DNA of 64,000 nucleotides from Bagarius yarrelli (Eukaryota; Chordata; Actinopteri; Siluriformes; Sisoridae): assembly GCA_005784505.1 (NCBI GenBank), contig VCAZ01000540.1, forward strand, positions 409,394-473,393, written 5' to 3'. Numbering within the stretch: position 1 is the first letter of the stretch; each line of letters begins with the position of its first letter. Under the pieces are notes generated by a model. It did no database searches and had not been told where the DNA came from. It saw only the letters and a list, made by a program, of their open reading frames with translations. Position numbers and translations under genes: made by a program. Below, piece after piece: positions 21,713-33,389 of this stretch.

Positions 21713-22848
21713 TACACTGCTCAAAAAAATAAAGGAAACACTAAAATAACACATCCTAGAACTGAATGAATGAAATATTATTATTAAATACTTTGTTCTT
21801 TACATAGTTGAATGTGCTGACAATAAAATCACACAAAAATTAATCAATGAAAATCTAATTTATTAACCCATGGAGGTCTGGATTTGGAGTCAAAATTGAA
21901 GTGGAAAAACACACTACAGGCTGATCCAACTTTGATGTAATGTCCTTAAAACAAGTCAAAATGAGGCTCAGTAGTGTGTGTGACCTCCACGTGCCTGTAT
22001 GACCTACAACGCCTGGGCATGCTCCTGATGAGGTGGCGGATGTTCTCCTGAGGGATCTTCTCCCAGACCTGGACTAAAGCATCCACCAACTCCTAGACAG
22101 TCTGTGGTGCAACGTGGCGTTGGTGGATGGAGTGAGACATGATGTCCCAGATGTGCTCAATTGGATTGGGCTGTAAACACAACCCCCACCTGTGGACGTC
22201 GGGCCCTCATACCACCCTCATGGAGTCTGTTTCTGACCGTTTGAGCAGACACATGCACATTTGTGGCCTGCTGGAGGTCATTTCGTAGGGCTCTGGCAGT
22301 GCTCCTCCTGTTCCTCCTTGCACAAAGGCGGAGGTAGCGGTCCTGCTGCTGGGTTGTTGCCCTCCTACAGCCTCCTCCACGTCTCCTGATGTATTGGCCT
22401 GTCTCCTGGTAGCGCCTCCATGCTCTGGACACTATGCTGACAGACACAGCAAACCTTCTTGCCACAGCTCGCATTGATGTGCCATCCTGGATGAGCTGCA
22501 CTACCTGAGCCACTTGTGTGGGTTGTAGACTCCGTCTCATGCTACCACTAGAGTGAAAGCACCGCTAGCATTTAAAAGTGACCAAAACATCAGCCAGAAA
22601 GCATAGGAACTGAGAGGTGGTCTGTGGTCACCACCTGCAGAACCACTCCTTTATTGGGGGTGTCTTGCTAATTGCCTATAATTTCCACCTATTCCATTGT
22701 CTATTCCATTTGCACAACAGCATGTGAAATTGATTGTCAATCAGTGTTGCTTCCTAAGTGGGCAGTTTGATTTCACAGAAGTGTGATTGACTTGGAGTTA
22801 CATTGTGTTGTTTAAGTGTTCCCTTTATTTTTTTGAGCAGTGTATATA
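21713..22848 (-). mobile_element. Tc1/mariner transposon with both ends but deleted catalytic domain
   Basis: Inverted terminal repeats CACTGCTCAAAAAAATAAAGG (left) and its complement CCTTTATTTTTTTGAGCAGTG-type end (right) lie at the edges, inside TA repeats. The minus-strand gene begins at 22540 and runs 127 codons: MRRSLQPTQVAQVVQLIQDG, RAVARRFAVSVSIVSRAWRR (paired helix-turn-helix DNA-binding domain), and TVRNRLHEGGMRARRPQVGV. At about 22170 it jumps to a sequence that corresponds to PIEHIWDIM near the end of the usual protein, so the core of the DDE domain is gone. It can be mobilised only by a transposase supplied in trans. Confidence 0.93.
22157..22540 (-). CDS. Truncated Tc1 transposase, DNA-binding domain only
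   Basis: A 127-codon open frame. Residues 1-55 form a first helix-turn-helix, followed by a basic stretch (YIRRRGGGCRRATTQQQD) that resembles the GRPR linker of Tc1 proteins, and residues 60-115 a second helix-turn-helix. Family members are about 340 residues; the catalytic Asp, Asp, Glu residues are all absent. A protein of this kind could in principle bind the element ends without cutting. Expression is not shown by the sequence. Confidence 0.85.
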   Translation of the reverse strand: MRRSLQPTQVAQVVQLIQDGTSMRAVARRFAVSVSIVSRAWRRYQETGQYIRRRGGGCRRATTQQQDRYLRLCARRNRRSTARALRNDLQQATNVHVSAQTVRNRLHEGGMRARRPQVGVVFTAQSN

Positions 22849-22979
22849 TATATTTTTTCTCTCTTTTTCCCTCATATGGTGAAAACATTATCAGGACAAC
22901 AAATCAGACAAAGTGATCAGTCAGATGATCCTGAGATAAAGGTACGATTGTTGACGGTCGGAAAAGCGGAGTTATTAAA

Positions 22980-23903
22980 ATGAGAAAGAGTAATAAATCG
23001 AAGAAAGTAGTGGCGGGTCGGCACAACTATGATGTGAATGGACCAGAGTGGGTAGAATCTGATATGGCAGAAAGTGAGGATAGTATGGCTTTAAGCCAAG
23101 GTAATGTTAGATTAAAGGAAAAGAAAGAGGATGATTTAGCGGGAGCTAGACGAAAGAAAATAAAAAGTAGCAGAGATGCTAACGAAGAAAACAAAGAAAG
23201 AAAGCAGGCAGATAACGAGTTAAAAATCATAGTGAAATTTGCAGAGGAAAAGGGAATTCTGTCAATGACTACGGTAAAGTTAACGACCGTGTTAAAAAAT
23301 CAGGTTGGTGATATACATATGGCAAAGGTGTTAGGAGATGGCAATTTGTTGATTGTTTGTAGAAGCGAGGAACAAAGACAGCGGGCTGGCAGAATAAAAG
23401 AAATAGGGAGGAACAAAGTGGCAAGTACAAATTATATTGAAAAAGGAACAAAATGGTGTAAAGGAGTGATCTGGGCAGTTCCAGTCAGTGTCACTATGGA
23501 CGATATTAAGGCAAACTTAAGGGGAGGAAATGTGAAGAGGGTTCGGAGGCTGCAGGTAAATCGTGAGGGAACAAGGAAAGCCAGTGAATCTATCCTGATT
23601 GAATTTGAAGAGGAAGTGCTTCCCAAAAAAATAACTCTGGGCTTTATGAGTTATAATGTTAGAGAATATGTACCAACACCATTAGGATGTTATAACTGTC
23701 AAAGATTTGGCCATACAGCTAGAAATTGCAATGGTAGAAGAAGATGTGCCAGATGTGGAGAAGATCATGATTATAAGCAGTGTAATCACAAGGAACAACC
23801 CAGATGTTGTAACTGTGATGGAAAGCATAGTGTGGCTTATGGTGGATGTGAAGTATTAAAAAGGAAAAAGAAATACAACAAGTCAGAATTCCAAATAAGA
23901 TGA
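22980..23903 (+). CDS. LINE ORF1 protein with three zinc knuckles
   Basis: A 307-codon open frame from ATG 22980. The first 90 residues are very charged (Lys/Glu-rich, nuclear-signal-like KSNKSKK and RRKKIKSSR). Residues about 90-200 resemble the RNA-recognition-like core of I/jockey-type ORF1 proteins. Near residue 235 begin three zinc knuckles: CYNCQRFGHTARNC (CX2CX4HX4C), CARCGEDHDYKQC (CX2CX3HX4C) and CCNCDGKHSVAYGGC. These bind the element RNA in nucleoprotein particles. The frame stops at 23903; the normal continuation (TYAEAVRIVNQRGG, KELDQANKKKVDLKKLVTFI) is found in another frame from 23900, so a frameshift has cut off about 100 residues. Knuckles are intact, so a partial protein could still bind nucleic acid if made. 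Confidence 0.9.
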   Translation: MRKSNKSKKVVAGRHNYDVNGPEWVESDMAESEDSMALSQGNVRLKEKKEDDLAGARRKKIKSSRDANEENKERKQADNELKIIVKFAEEKGILSMTTVKLTTVLKNQVGDIHMAKVLGDGNLLIVCRSEEQRQRAGRIKEIGRNKVASTNYIEKGTKWCKGVIWAVPVSVTMDDIKANLRGGNVKRVRRLQVNREGTRKASESILIEFEEEVLPKKITLGFMSYNVREYVPTPLGCYNCQRFGHTARNCNGRRRCARCGEDHDYKQCNHKEQPRCCNCDGKHSVAYGGCEVLKRKKKYNKSEFQIR

Positions 23904-24189
23904 CGTATGCAGAAGCTGTGAGGATAGTAAACCAGAGAGGAGGAAATGGAGAAAGAAGTAATGTAGGGAAACAGATCAATAAGGAGTTAGATCAGGCAAA
24001 TAAAAAGAAGGTTGATTTAAAGAAACTAGTTACATTCATAGCAGGAGTACTTAATGCTACAATGGGGATCAAGTCTAAAGGCAGCAGTGCATCATCTAGA
24101 TATCAGAGGAATAACATGGGAGGAGGTCAGAAGTCAGGAACAGGAAGGAACTGGAATAGTGCTGAAAATGGTTCTCTGTTTGCAATGGA

Positions 24190-26770
24190 ATGCGAGAAGT
24201 TCAATGGCCAATGGACAGGAATTTAAGAAGTTTTATAGAGTTGTCTATCAAGCCAGATGTGATTTGTGTACAGGAAATATGGTTAAAGCCAAAATTGAAG
24301 TTTAGAATAGTTGGTTATTCATCCTATCGAAGAGATAGAGAGGAGAGAACTGGAGGTGGGTGTGCTACATTTATTTAGGAAGATATTGTATTTAGAGAGG
24401 TGAGTATAGGAAATGAGCACGTTTGGTTGTTGTAGAGATTTGGACGGGTGAGGGAAGGTTTGTAATTATAAATTTGTATAAGAGATTATGTTCAGATAAC
24501 TTAATACAAATGGATGGAGTGGATAATGACAGAGTGATGAATTATTAGAGGAAAAACAAATGGTTTGTTTAAATGATGGGAGAGGGACTAGAATAGATGT
24601 GCGCACTGGGAAACACTTCAGTATTAGATTTAACATTAATGTCCAGACACTTAAGTGGAAGATGTGAGTGGGATGTTTTAGAAGACACCACAATAGGTAG
24701 TGATAATTTTCCAGTATTATGTCATCTAACATTGGAAAAGAATAAGAGGATGGAGATGGATATTTAGTAGCGCAAATTGGGAATTATTTACATATATTTG
24801 TGAAAAGGAGATGAGTAAAATAGATATTAAATGAAGATATTTGTGATCGAAGAAAATATTAGAATAACTCTAACAGAAGCTGCAAATCAGTCTATTTCTA
24901 AAAGTAAAGGAAAGATGAAAAGAAAAGAAGTCCCTTGGTGGACAGATAATAATTGTTCTAGAGCGCAGTGAAAGAGAGGAATAAAGCACTTAGAGTATTA
25001 AGAAGAACCCATAGTTCTTCCCAAATTAGGAAAATAATATGTAGTGCAAAGAGGCATACTTGGCAAAGTTTTTGTAATGAAATAGGAAGGGTTACACCGA
25101 TTGGGGAAGTGTGGGGAATGATTAAGGGAATGAGAGGAGTTAGAAGGGAATACCAATATCCAGTATTAAATAGAGATGAGGAAGTAGTAATCTCCTGATA
25201 AGGAGAAGGCAGAAATGATTGCAAAAGAACTGGTTAAAATTCATAGTTCTAATAACTTGTCTGAGGAGGCTGAGAGAGGTAGAATGAAGACTAGAGCTGA
25301 TCATCTTGGAGTAGGTATGAGTTTAATAGTGTTTTGGATGTTCCATTTACTCTGAATAAAATTTAAAAAAGTAATAGCAAAATCTGGATTAACATCACTT
25401 GGCGAAAGATGTAATGCTATATAATGTTAAAAACATTTAGGTACTTTAGCAGGTACTTAAAACTCCTAGGCCTATATAACAAAGTGTGGAATATGGGGAA
25501 ACTGCCTAAGGTTTGGAAAAAATTGTGATTATTGCCATTAGGAAGCCAGGGAAAGATCATTCAAAACCAGTAAACTTATTTGCAGATGATGGCGTGTTAT
25601 GGAAAAGGGGAAGGAATGTGATCACATTCAAATTAAAATACAAAAGGCAATCAGTGTGGTTGAAAAATGGTCATACTCATGGGAATTTAAGTTTTCACTG
25701 GAACAAACAAAATCTCTAATATTTACAAGAAAAAAAAATTAGATCAATGGAATGGAGGTAAGAATGTACGGACAAATAATTGAGCAAGTTAAAGTATTTA
25801 ACTTTCTGGGAATGTGGTTTGATTCCAAATTGATTTGGACTAAACATGTTAATAAGATACTTAACAAATGTAAGAAGGTGTTAAATGTTATGAGGTGTTT
25901 ATCTGGATCCGAATGGGGAGCGAGTAGAGGTGCAATAAAAAATGTATATACAGCATTAATTAGATCAGCATTAGGTTATGGGAGTTTTTTGTATGGATTA
26001 GCAGTTAAAACATCATTACAAAAGTTAGAAATGGTACAAGCGCTGAAATTGTGTTGTTGTGCGGTTAAATCGATTCCTGTTAATGCTCTGCATGTGGTGA
26101 TGGGAGAAATGTCAATGTGTTTCCAAAGGGAACAGCTAATGATAAATTATTGGGCAAATTAAAAAGGCTACATAGGCTAAAAATCCATCTACCAAAGTAA
26201 TTCTTGCAATTGCAAGTATCTAGCAATAAGAGAACATCAGATCCCTAACACTAACCCCATTAGCAATAGCAACAGCTCTTCTCTGGGTAGAACAAGTTAA
26301 ACTAAACAAAGTTATTCTGTGCTCAGATTCAAGTACAGCGTTATTATCTTTGCAATCTTTTTCATCCCAGAGTAGCCAAGATATAGTTAATGAAATATAT
26401 AAGACTCTATTTAGACTTCACAAGCTAAATATAGTGGTTACATTTATGTGGGTGCCAGCTCACAGGGGAGTTGAAATGAAATAGCTGACTCATTAGCAAA
26501 AGAAGCAACTAGGCAGAAAAAAAAACAATGGACGTTTTATCTAGCAAAAAAGAAATGAAGACAATAATTAAAAGTAAAATCATGAGTAAATGGCAAGAAA
26601 AATGTAATCAGGGAAACACAGGCAGACATTTTTATACCATCCAGAAGGAAGTGGGAAAGATGAGGAAGATGTACCAAGGAGGAAAACATCATATCAAGAT
26701 TAAGGCTGGGACACACAAGACTAAAAAATACTTTGCATCTCATTGGGAAACATCCATCAGGTTTGTGTGA
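24190..26770 (+). pseudogene. LINE ORF2 remnant (endonuclease, reverse transcriptase, RNase H)
   Basis: Blocks in order: LSIKPDVICVQEIWLKPKLK and DREERTGGGCATFI (endonuclease, 24240-24375, with the catalytic Glu), DNFPVLCHLTL (endonuclease end, 24700), ALRVLRRTHSSSQIRKIICS (24990), LFADDGVLWKRGRN (motif C, 25580), VFNFLGMWFDSKLIWTKHVN (25800), NVYTALIRSALGYGSFLYGL (25940) and TFMWVPAHRGVEMK with DSLAKEAT (RNase H, 26440-26510). Many stops. Motifs A and B of the polymerase are deleted, so it is inactive. Confidence 0.82.
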
Positions 26771-27040
26771 GTTTTGTCAGTAGAACATGTACTATGTCAC
26801 TGTCAAAAATATTACGGAAAGGAAAATAATCAGAAGAACATCACAGGAGATGTTAGAAGTAAAACAAATACTTGGTCATGAAGTTTTGATAGTTACTCTG
26901 GTCAACACTCCAGTATAGTAGGTGGCGGTAATGCACCTTAACGTTGGATGCAACCCGCCATAAAACAAGAAGAAGAAGACGAAGAGGAGGAGAAAAAAAA
27001 GAAGAAGAAGGCGACAGCGACTACGAAGAAGAAAAAGGAG

Positions 27041-28640
27041 CATGAAGTGGTCATGACCTAATTTAGGATGCAGTAATTTATGAGGGCACGTAGGCTCGGG
27101 AGAAGGTAAGCCTGTGTTAGTTTGGTGAGGTTGTGTTTTAGGAATATTAAAAAATATATCATCTAATCACGACTAAAACACCAAATAAGTAAATTTAATA
27201 GTCGTTTTTTTTTTTCTTCTAACACGTGGCTGTAACTATTAATGATAAATATTAATATTTATTAATATTATTAACGAGCTCTGAGATTAGTACTATTATT
27301 CACACTCTAGTTACAAAGTAAATCGATACCATTACTTTAGAGTATATAGAACTGTAAGTAACTAGAGGCTTTTACATTTTAAATTTATTTGTCATGGTTG
27401 AGTAGGTTTATGGTTAAAAAAAATCAGAAAACACTTTTAACCCTACTAAAACTAAAATATGCAGACACGCAGGGTGAAATTTTCAGCCATTCTTTTTATA
27501 GTACAATCCAGTCTACAATACCTGAAAAAATGTAAAGCTGTCAAAATTTTTTTGTAAAGTAAAACTCTGAAAACAGTCACATTTAGACTTTTCTACATCT
27601 TATATTAAAAGCTGTAAATCTATTACAAAGGTTTAAATGAATCGAAATGTTTGGGGGGGTTTAAAATAGGTAATAGGTAGTTCTATTTGCATTAATAAGT
27701 GGGGATATTTCTGGTGCAAACTTCTTGTTGAAAGTTATTTGTTCTGTCTTGAAATCCTTTTTGTAATTTAGTTTTAAACATTGTTTATTACAGGACTAGC
27801 AAGTTAGGACCCTGAAATAATCAAGACAATTGCGCAGAATTAATTTCCTGATGATTCCATCTAGATGCTTTTGAAAATAAGCTGATCATCACACCTTGGG
27901 TCATGTGACTGCAGTATTGTAAGGCCGAATGGGGGGGGGGGAGTTGATGACCCACTTGCATCATCTTTTGAAATTGATCTGTATCTGCAATTTTAAACTA
28001 TACACGGCAAAGGGCAAAATTATTATTCAGTATGCTACTTCCGCATCATGTTTAAAGGTCTGCAAAACAACGATCTCTTTATATATATAATTTCTATCGC
28101 CGGCGTGTCGCACTCTTTGTGTGTGCTTGCCGAGGGTATACATTTAAAATTATTAAATAAGAGCGCAAAAGACACTATGTGAATGGCCGCTAAGGTTTCA
28201 GAAACTTTCTGTATCCTGTCTAATCATGAGAAACTTTGTCATGCAGCAGCGCAATGAGCTAAAACAGACTGCTTTATCCACAAATAACTGGAAGGTGTAT
28301 TAAAAATTATTCGGTTTAAAACTGTCCACCTAAATTTCCCTTTGTTTAAAGCATAAATGTTACTTTGTTTATTTCATAGTCATATCTGTTTGCCTTCTGG
28401 TTATAGGTGGGGCAGGGGGGGTCCTGTCTGTTGTCATGTCTCAGTTTCACTTCTGGTTATAAGCAGTGGCAGGTGTGTGTGTTGTTAGATGTCTAGTTTC
28501 TCCTTCATCAAGTGTAAACTTGCATTTGTTGAATTTTAACACCCACGTGGCAGTGGAATAGTGTTTTCTGTGAGCTGTCCACAGGAGCCAGTTAAAGGTG
28601 TAGTCGGTGTTGTACATTTCTTAAAACTTTATAAATTTCT
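27041..28640. other. Upstream region of NTMT1
   Basis: No coding sequence recognised. It contains copy 1 of a repeat that returns in NTMT1 intron 1. A G-run at 27928-27940 and the phrase GAAACTTTCTGTATCC are unassigned. Since the first coding exon of NTMT1 begins with a splice acceptor, an untranslated first exon and the promoter should lie in this stretch; a GC-richer patch near 28090-28130 (ATCGCCGGCGTGTCGCACTC) is a candidate. Confidence 0.4.
27689..28031 (+). repeat. Unclassified repeat, copy 1 (5' of NTMT1 coding exon 1)
   Basis: From GCATTAATAAGTGGGG to GGCAAAATTATTATTCAG; the same order of segments recurs at 30305-30823, including TAATTTCCTGATGATTCCAT, CTAGATGCTTTTGAAAATA, GTCATGTGACT and TTGAAATTGATCTGTATCTG. 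Divergence is moderate, with two extra blocks in the other copy. No terminal repeats or coding capacity seen. Confidence 0.8.
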
Positions 28641-28700
28641 TTAAACAAAACTTGTCTCAGGATTTAATCAGCATTTGTGTTTACTAAACGTTCCCAGAGG

Positions 28701-31700
28701 ATGGAGAATCGCCTGATTGACAATGAGACATCCTTTTACTCTAAGGCTGAAGAGTACTGGAAGGAAATCCCGCCCACTGTGGATGGAATGCTTGGAGGTT
28801 ACGGGAGCATTTCCCTTATCGACATAAACGGTTCCAAAAAGTTCCTGCAGAAATTCCTTGGGGTAAGCGTGCACAGTTTTAATGCAGCTTCTTTACTCGG
28901 ATTTGTACTCAACAAACAGATAGTGAGTAATTGATATCATATAATTAAAAATCAGTTGTACTGCCATGGTATACAGGCTGTGGGACAATGTCGATAGGAA
29001 GGTTTTATTTATTTATTTATTTTATTCCCCCGATTTTTATTCTGTGTATTGTCAAAGGCCTTAGAAGACAATACATATTAAGATGCATGGGTCCAGGGAT
29101 GAAGAGGTTAGCCGATTTCACTATTAACTTTTAACTTTGAAACTTCTCGGTTAATAGTAAAGCCTCCAACACTGTGTTTCTGTTGCAAAGAACTGAACCT
29201 TGCTTAACGTGCCAAGTGCATTAGAGACACAGAGGCTATTACAAATGAACACCAAGTTAACTATGGCTAAAGGACATAAACTCTGTGCCTGAAGTTTGGG
29301 ATTCTTTGGCCAAGAATGGCCAAGGTGTCATTAAAGATGACTGAGCGCCTGTTTGCAAACAGTGCCGTAAAAGGGCTTCTAATGCCAGCTTAAGTAAAGG
29401 TAATGCATGATAACCGAGTTAAATTACATGGCAAATTACTTAATTCAGTGGTGTCTGAGTTTCGGCCCACGGGCCACATACTGAACAGAAAGTGGAACAG
29501 CATGATTTGCTTAAACCATAGCACACTGCACCAAGTTTAATCAGACCTAGCAACGGTCTGAGTTCAAAACAAATGCTTCTACTTACTGATTTTTCCCTCA
29601 ACTGTAATTCTCCTCAGGTCTAAAAATATTGTAGAAAAAAATACGCAAATTAAAAATATAAAACAATTTTGTAATATAGTTGATCAAAGGATCCTCTTAA
29701 CAAAATTTTTCTTAAAAATGGAAATACTTAGCTAATAGCTTACATTTAATTCTAAAGAGTCAAAGAATATTTTTTTCATTGTGATTTAATATCACTGTCA
29801 AAAACTTCTCACCTTTTTTTAATTACACAGGGAGAAACTTTTGTTTCATTTTGTGCTCTAATATTTGGTTAAGATTTGTCGCTTTCAAAAGGGAGCAATA
29901 GATAACACAATATATAAGGCAAAATATGGTGTTTGTAAAATTTATACACTAGTAATGTTGTGAAATTAAATAATGAATATTCGACTATAATCGAGGCTGA
30001 GTAGTAGTAGATGAACAAGGCTGAGTAGAATCCATTATACAAAATATAGCTTTAATTAAAGTTGCACAGTATACAGGATGCGGCAAGCAAGTAGTGTTTG
30101 GTACACGGAATATACTATATGTATAGTCAAACAAAACAGTATCACAAAGATTGAAACTACAAAACACGTAGCAAAGATCATAACCTGAGTAACTAGACAT
30201 GGAAAGACGCTTGGTACGCTAACAAGGCAAGCAATACTTGGCAAAGAGTTTATATTCATACTAGCTTATGTAGCGTAGCCAACCAGAAGTGACACCGGAT
30301 GTAATGCATTAATAAGTGGGGTTAATTCTGGTGCCAACTTCGTTTTAAAGTTATTTGTTCTTTCTTGTAATCCTTTTTGTTATTTAGTTTTAAACATCGT
30401 TTCTTTACGTCACTGTTTGTAAAATAAACGTTTATTATTTTTATTAATAATTTACAGTGCAGGACTAGCAAGTTAGGGCTCAGAATTAATTTCCTAATGA
30501 TTCCATCTAGATGCTTTTGAAAATATACTAATTATTCGAAACTTATTCGTGAATTTATTTTTTATTTTTTTATAATATAGTGTTTGGTAGTGGCCGCAAG
30601 GAATTTTTTTTTGTTTGGAAATTGATCATTACAATAAAGGTCATGTGACTTTGGTATTGTAAGGCCGCATTTAAACACTGCAGATCTTGAGGGCCAATTC
30701 TGATTTTGTAACTATCTGGTTTTTTTTTTTCCATCATCTTTTGAAATTGACCTGTATCTGCAATTTAAGGACAAAACCCGCTTTATATACCCGATTCGAC
30801 AAAAGGACAAAATGATTATTCAGGTGCCTAGAATTCAGGTAAGGGTGAAGCTCGACTCAGAACACCTACATAGGTTACGATACATCACAATATATTGCGA
30901 TACAATACACATTGCAAAACATAGCAATGCTGCAAAATCAAAATACTAAATAAACCCAAAGTCAATGTCAGTCAAAGTCAGTTATTTTTACATCATGCTT
31001 GCTTTCCATGTCAAGAAAGTCAGTTGACACGCCATGAGGCTCTTATTTAAATATTAACAAAAAGATAAATCAGTTTAAAATGTAATTTAAATATGTTTTG
31101 ATACCAGCAGTTAGAATAAAAATGCGTCATTAAAAAAATCAGGATAGTTAGCTGTACTGAAATTTAGACGGCTCAAATAAATATAAAATAAATGGTACTT
31201 GCTCAGCATTTGAACAATTACCAGGAAAGCCTTTTTTACAGTGCCAGTAGCAACAGAATCACGGCTATACATTTACATATTCAGCAGACAAAATGATTCA
31301 AATAATTTGATTTTAGTTAATTCGAGACATTTAAAAGTCATTGAATTTACAATACAATAAGTACACTAGGGTTTCTTTTAATGATTTCAACGTCACTAAA
31401 CGGGTAATAACTATTTTTATTTTAACTGAATGAATGTCAGTAATAAAGTAGTTATTGGTTCTAAATAGAGGCTGCGCTATATTGGGGAAAAATGATTAAT
31501 TTTTTACTTACCAGGTATTCTAATTTCCTCACAAATTCTGTGCAAAGACAAAAGAAAAAAAAGGATGTACTCACAGGAATAATTAAGCTTGCAATTGGTG
31601 TGAACATAGCACAGGCGTCGGCAACCCACGGCTCCGGATCCACATGTGGCTTTTTCATCCCTTAGCTGCAGCTGCCATTATATATACCGAGAATAAATAA

Positions 31701-33055
31701 TGAATTTTATTTTATTTTACTTTTGTAAATAATTCTGAATTTGAAGACTGGTAATCTTGTATCATTAAAACATCAAAATAAAAGTACTTGGTACTTTGAC
31801 ACTTAAATATTCCCCCATGCGAAACACGCCAGCATGTAAAACCTGAAATGCCATCTTAAACTTGTATGAACATGAAAAAGTATGTATTTGGAGTTCTGTT
31901 GATTTTGAGAGCCACATATGTTTGTAAGCAGGTCTTTTCCAAGATAGATAGATAGATGGATGGATGGATGGATGGATATTTTATCTCTATATAGATTACT
32001 GCAGTTTTTATTTTTTTGCAAGTATTGGTAGTGTGGGATTTGTCTTAGATTTTTTTCTTTTAACCTAATTTTGCCATTTGTCTTCTATGTACCTACCTAT
32101 TTATTGAAATGTGTAAAGCTTGATTGTTAATTAAGCTGTAAAAGTTTGCACCAAAAAACTATTTTTTCCAACTAACTTTTTTTTTTTTCTAAATTTATTT
32201 ACATTTACCGAATAGAATTAGGATTTCACTAGCAAACACTAAAAATATTTGTTTTTTTGTCTTTTAAATAAAGGTCCTGCTAAATTAACAAAAGGTGGAT
32301 TTTAGTTATTGGTGGTTTTTTTTTTATTTAGAAATGTGGTTTCTAATTACCATTTAAGGCAATCAAAACATGAAACCAAACAAGCACACTAAAGCTTTTA
32401 CTTTCTTTATTACATTTATATTATACATTGTTTCTGATGGTGTGTCCCGTTAACAGGAGGGTGAAGGAAAGACAAGACCAGGCTGTGCTCTGGACTGTGG
32501 CGCAGGAATCGGACGCATTACCAAGCGCCTTCTTTTGCCACTCTTTCGTACCGTGGACTTGGTAGACGTGACTCAGGAGTTTCTGGACAAAGCATGTTCT
32601 TACCTTGGTGAGGAGGGCAAGCGAGTAGAGAACTACTTCTGCTGCGGCCTGCAGGATTTTCAGCCTCAGCTAGATCGATATGATGTAATCTGGATCCAGT
32701 GGGTAATCGGTATGCCAGATTTTGGTTGTAGTAAGCCTTAAATTGTTGTAAATTTAAAAGAAAAAAAAAACACATATAATTGATCGCTTATCTATTAGGT
32801 CACCTGACTGACGAACACCTGGTGAAGTTTCTTAGGCGATGCCGCAACGCCCTGCGTCCTGATGGTTTAATTGTGGTGAAAGATAACGTGGCATATGAAG
32901 GCGTGGTGCCTGACGAGGTAGACAGCAGTGTGTGCAGAGACCTGCCCTTATTGCGCCACATAGTATCTAGAGCTGGACTCTGCATCATTTGTGAAGAACA
33001 GCAGCAGAATTTCCCTGAGGAGATCTATCAGGTTCACATACTAGCTCTTAGATAG
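28701..33055 (+). CDS. ntmt1: N-terminal Xaa-Pro-Lys/Arg N-methyltransferase 1
   Basis: Three coding exons: 28701-28862 (ends TTGGG|GTAAGC), 32457-32709 (acceptor AACAG, donor ATCG|GTATGC) and 32799-33055 (acceptor ATTAG, stop TAG). They sum to 672 bases, 223 residues plus stop, the same length as human NTMT1. The enzyme uses S-adenosylmethionine to methylate the free alpha-amino group of proteins that begin X-Pro-Lys/Arg after Met removal (for example RCC1 and histone-like substrates); it acts mainly in the nucleus. Visible motifs: FYSKAEEYWKEIPPTVDGML with the GGYG segment at residues 11-34, ALDCGAGIGRITKRLLLPLF (SAM-binding motif I), VDLVDVTQEFLDKA (post-I), NYFCCGLQDF, YDVIWIQWVIGHLTDEHL and LIVVKDNVA. 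Exon 1 is preceded by TTCCCAG|AGG, so a 5' non-coding exon exists upstream. The gene appears intact. A poly(A) signal candidate lies at 33378. Confidence 0.97.
30305..30823 (+). repeat. Unclassified repeat, copy 2 (in NTMT1 intron 1)
   Basis: Same orientation as 27689-28031. Carries two insertions relative to copy 1: about 45 bases near 30410-30455 (TTACGTCACTGTTTGTAAAATAAACG region) and about 120 bases near 30525-30645. Ends at GGACAAAATGATTATTCAGG. Confidence 0.8.
31942..31979 (+). repeat. Tetranucleotide microsatellite (GATA)n(GGAT)n
   Basis: Three GATA units followed by five GGAT units in NTMT1 intron 1. Confidence 0.9.
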
Positions 33056-33377
33056 AAGATTGTTCTATAAACAAAAAATTGTTAACTTCACACACTATTG
33101 TTTCTTCATGCCATTTTTTAATGACTGATCAGGCTAGAACATTGCAGAATGTTTAATATGTGCCCAGATTAGGGTTTGTGTTTTTAAACAAGACAGTTCT
33201 CAAAGTTTTATTCGCACCCAGAGGTCTGGATGAACGCTGACAGAAAGAGAGCACAGACTTCATATCAACTAAAATACTTATATATTTTATTTTAAAAAAT
33301 ATATAAAAATTTAATATATGGTCTGTAATTGGTCAAAAAATAGTTCTGAGGATGATGTGTGTGTGTGTGTGTGTATA

Positions 33378-33383
33378 TAATAA
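33378..33383 (+). promoter_or_regulatory. Candidate poly(A) signal of NTMT1
   Basis: AATAAA 323 bases after the stop codon, just past a (GT)n run that could act as a GU-rich element. The choice is an inference; no transcript evidence is available. Confidence 0.4.
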
Positions 33384-33389
33384 ACAGAA

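Larger units (their letters stand above)
22860..27040 (+). mobile_element. Nimb/I-type LINE copy 2, near full length with internal deletions
   Basis: A 5' region with about 120 bases before the ORF1 start, ORF1 at 22980-24226 (one frame change), ORF2 endonuclease at about 24190-24760, reverse transcriptase remnant, RNase H remnant at 26280-26510, and a 3' end with GTAGGTGGCGGTAATGCACC (26920) followed by a GAAGAA-rich tail to about 27040. At about 25573 the text jumps from a GKPGKDHSKPVN-type block directly to LFADDGVLWKRGRNV, so the central part of the reverse transcriptase is missing. It shares many segments with copy 1 (13400-17512). Confidence 0.88.
28863..32456 (+). other. NTMT1 intron 1
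   Basis: A 3.6-kb intron, GTAAGC to AACAG. It contains repeat copy 2 (30305-30823) and a GATA/GGAT microsatellite (31942-31979). The rest, AT-rich with several poly-T runs, has no recognised genes or RNA. Confidence 0.85.

Noticed and set aside
23027..23451. Minus-strand frames opposite the zinc-knuckle ORF1
   Set aside because: Shadows of a real plus-strand coding sequence; composition mirrors its Lys/Glu-rich codons.
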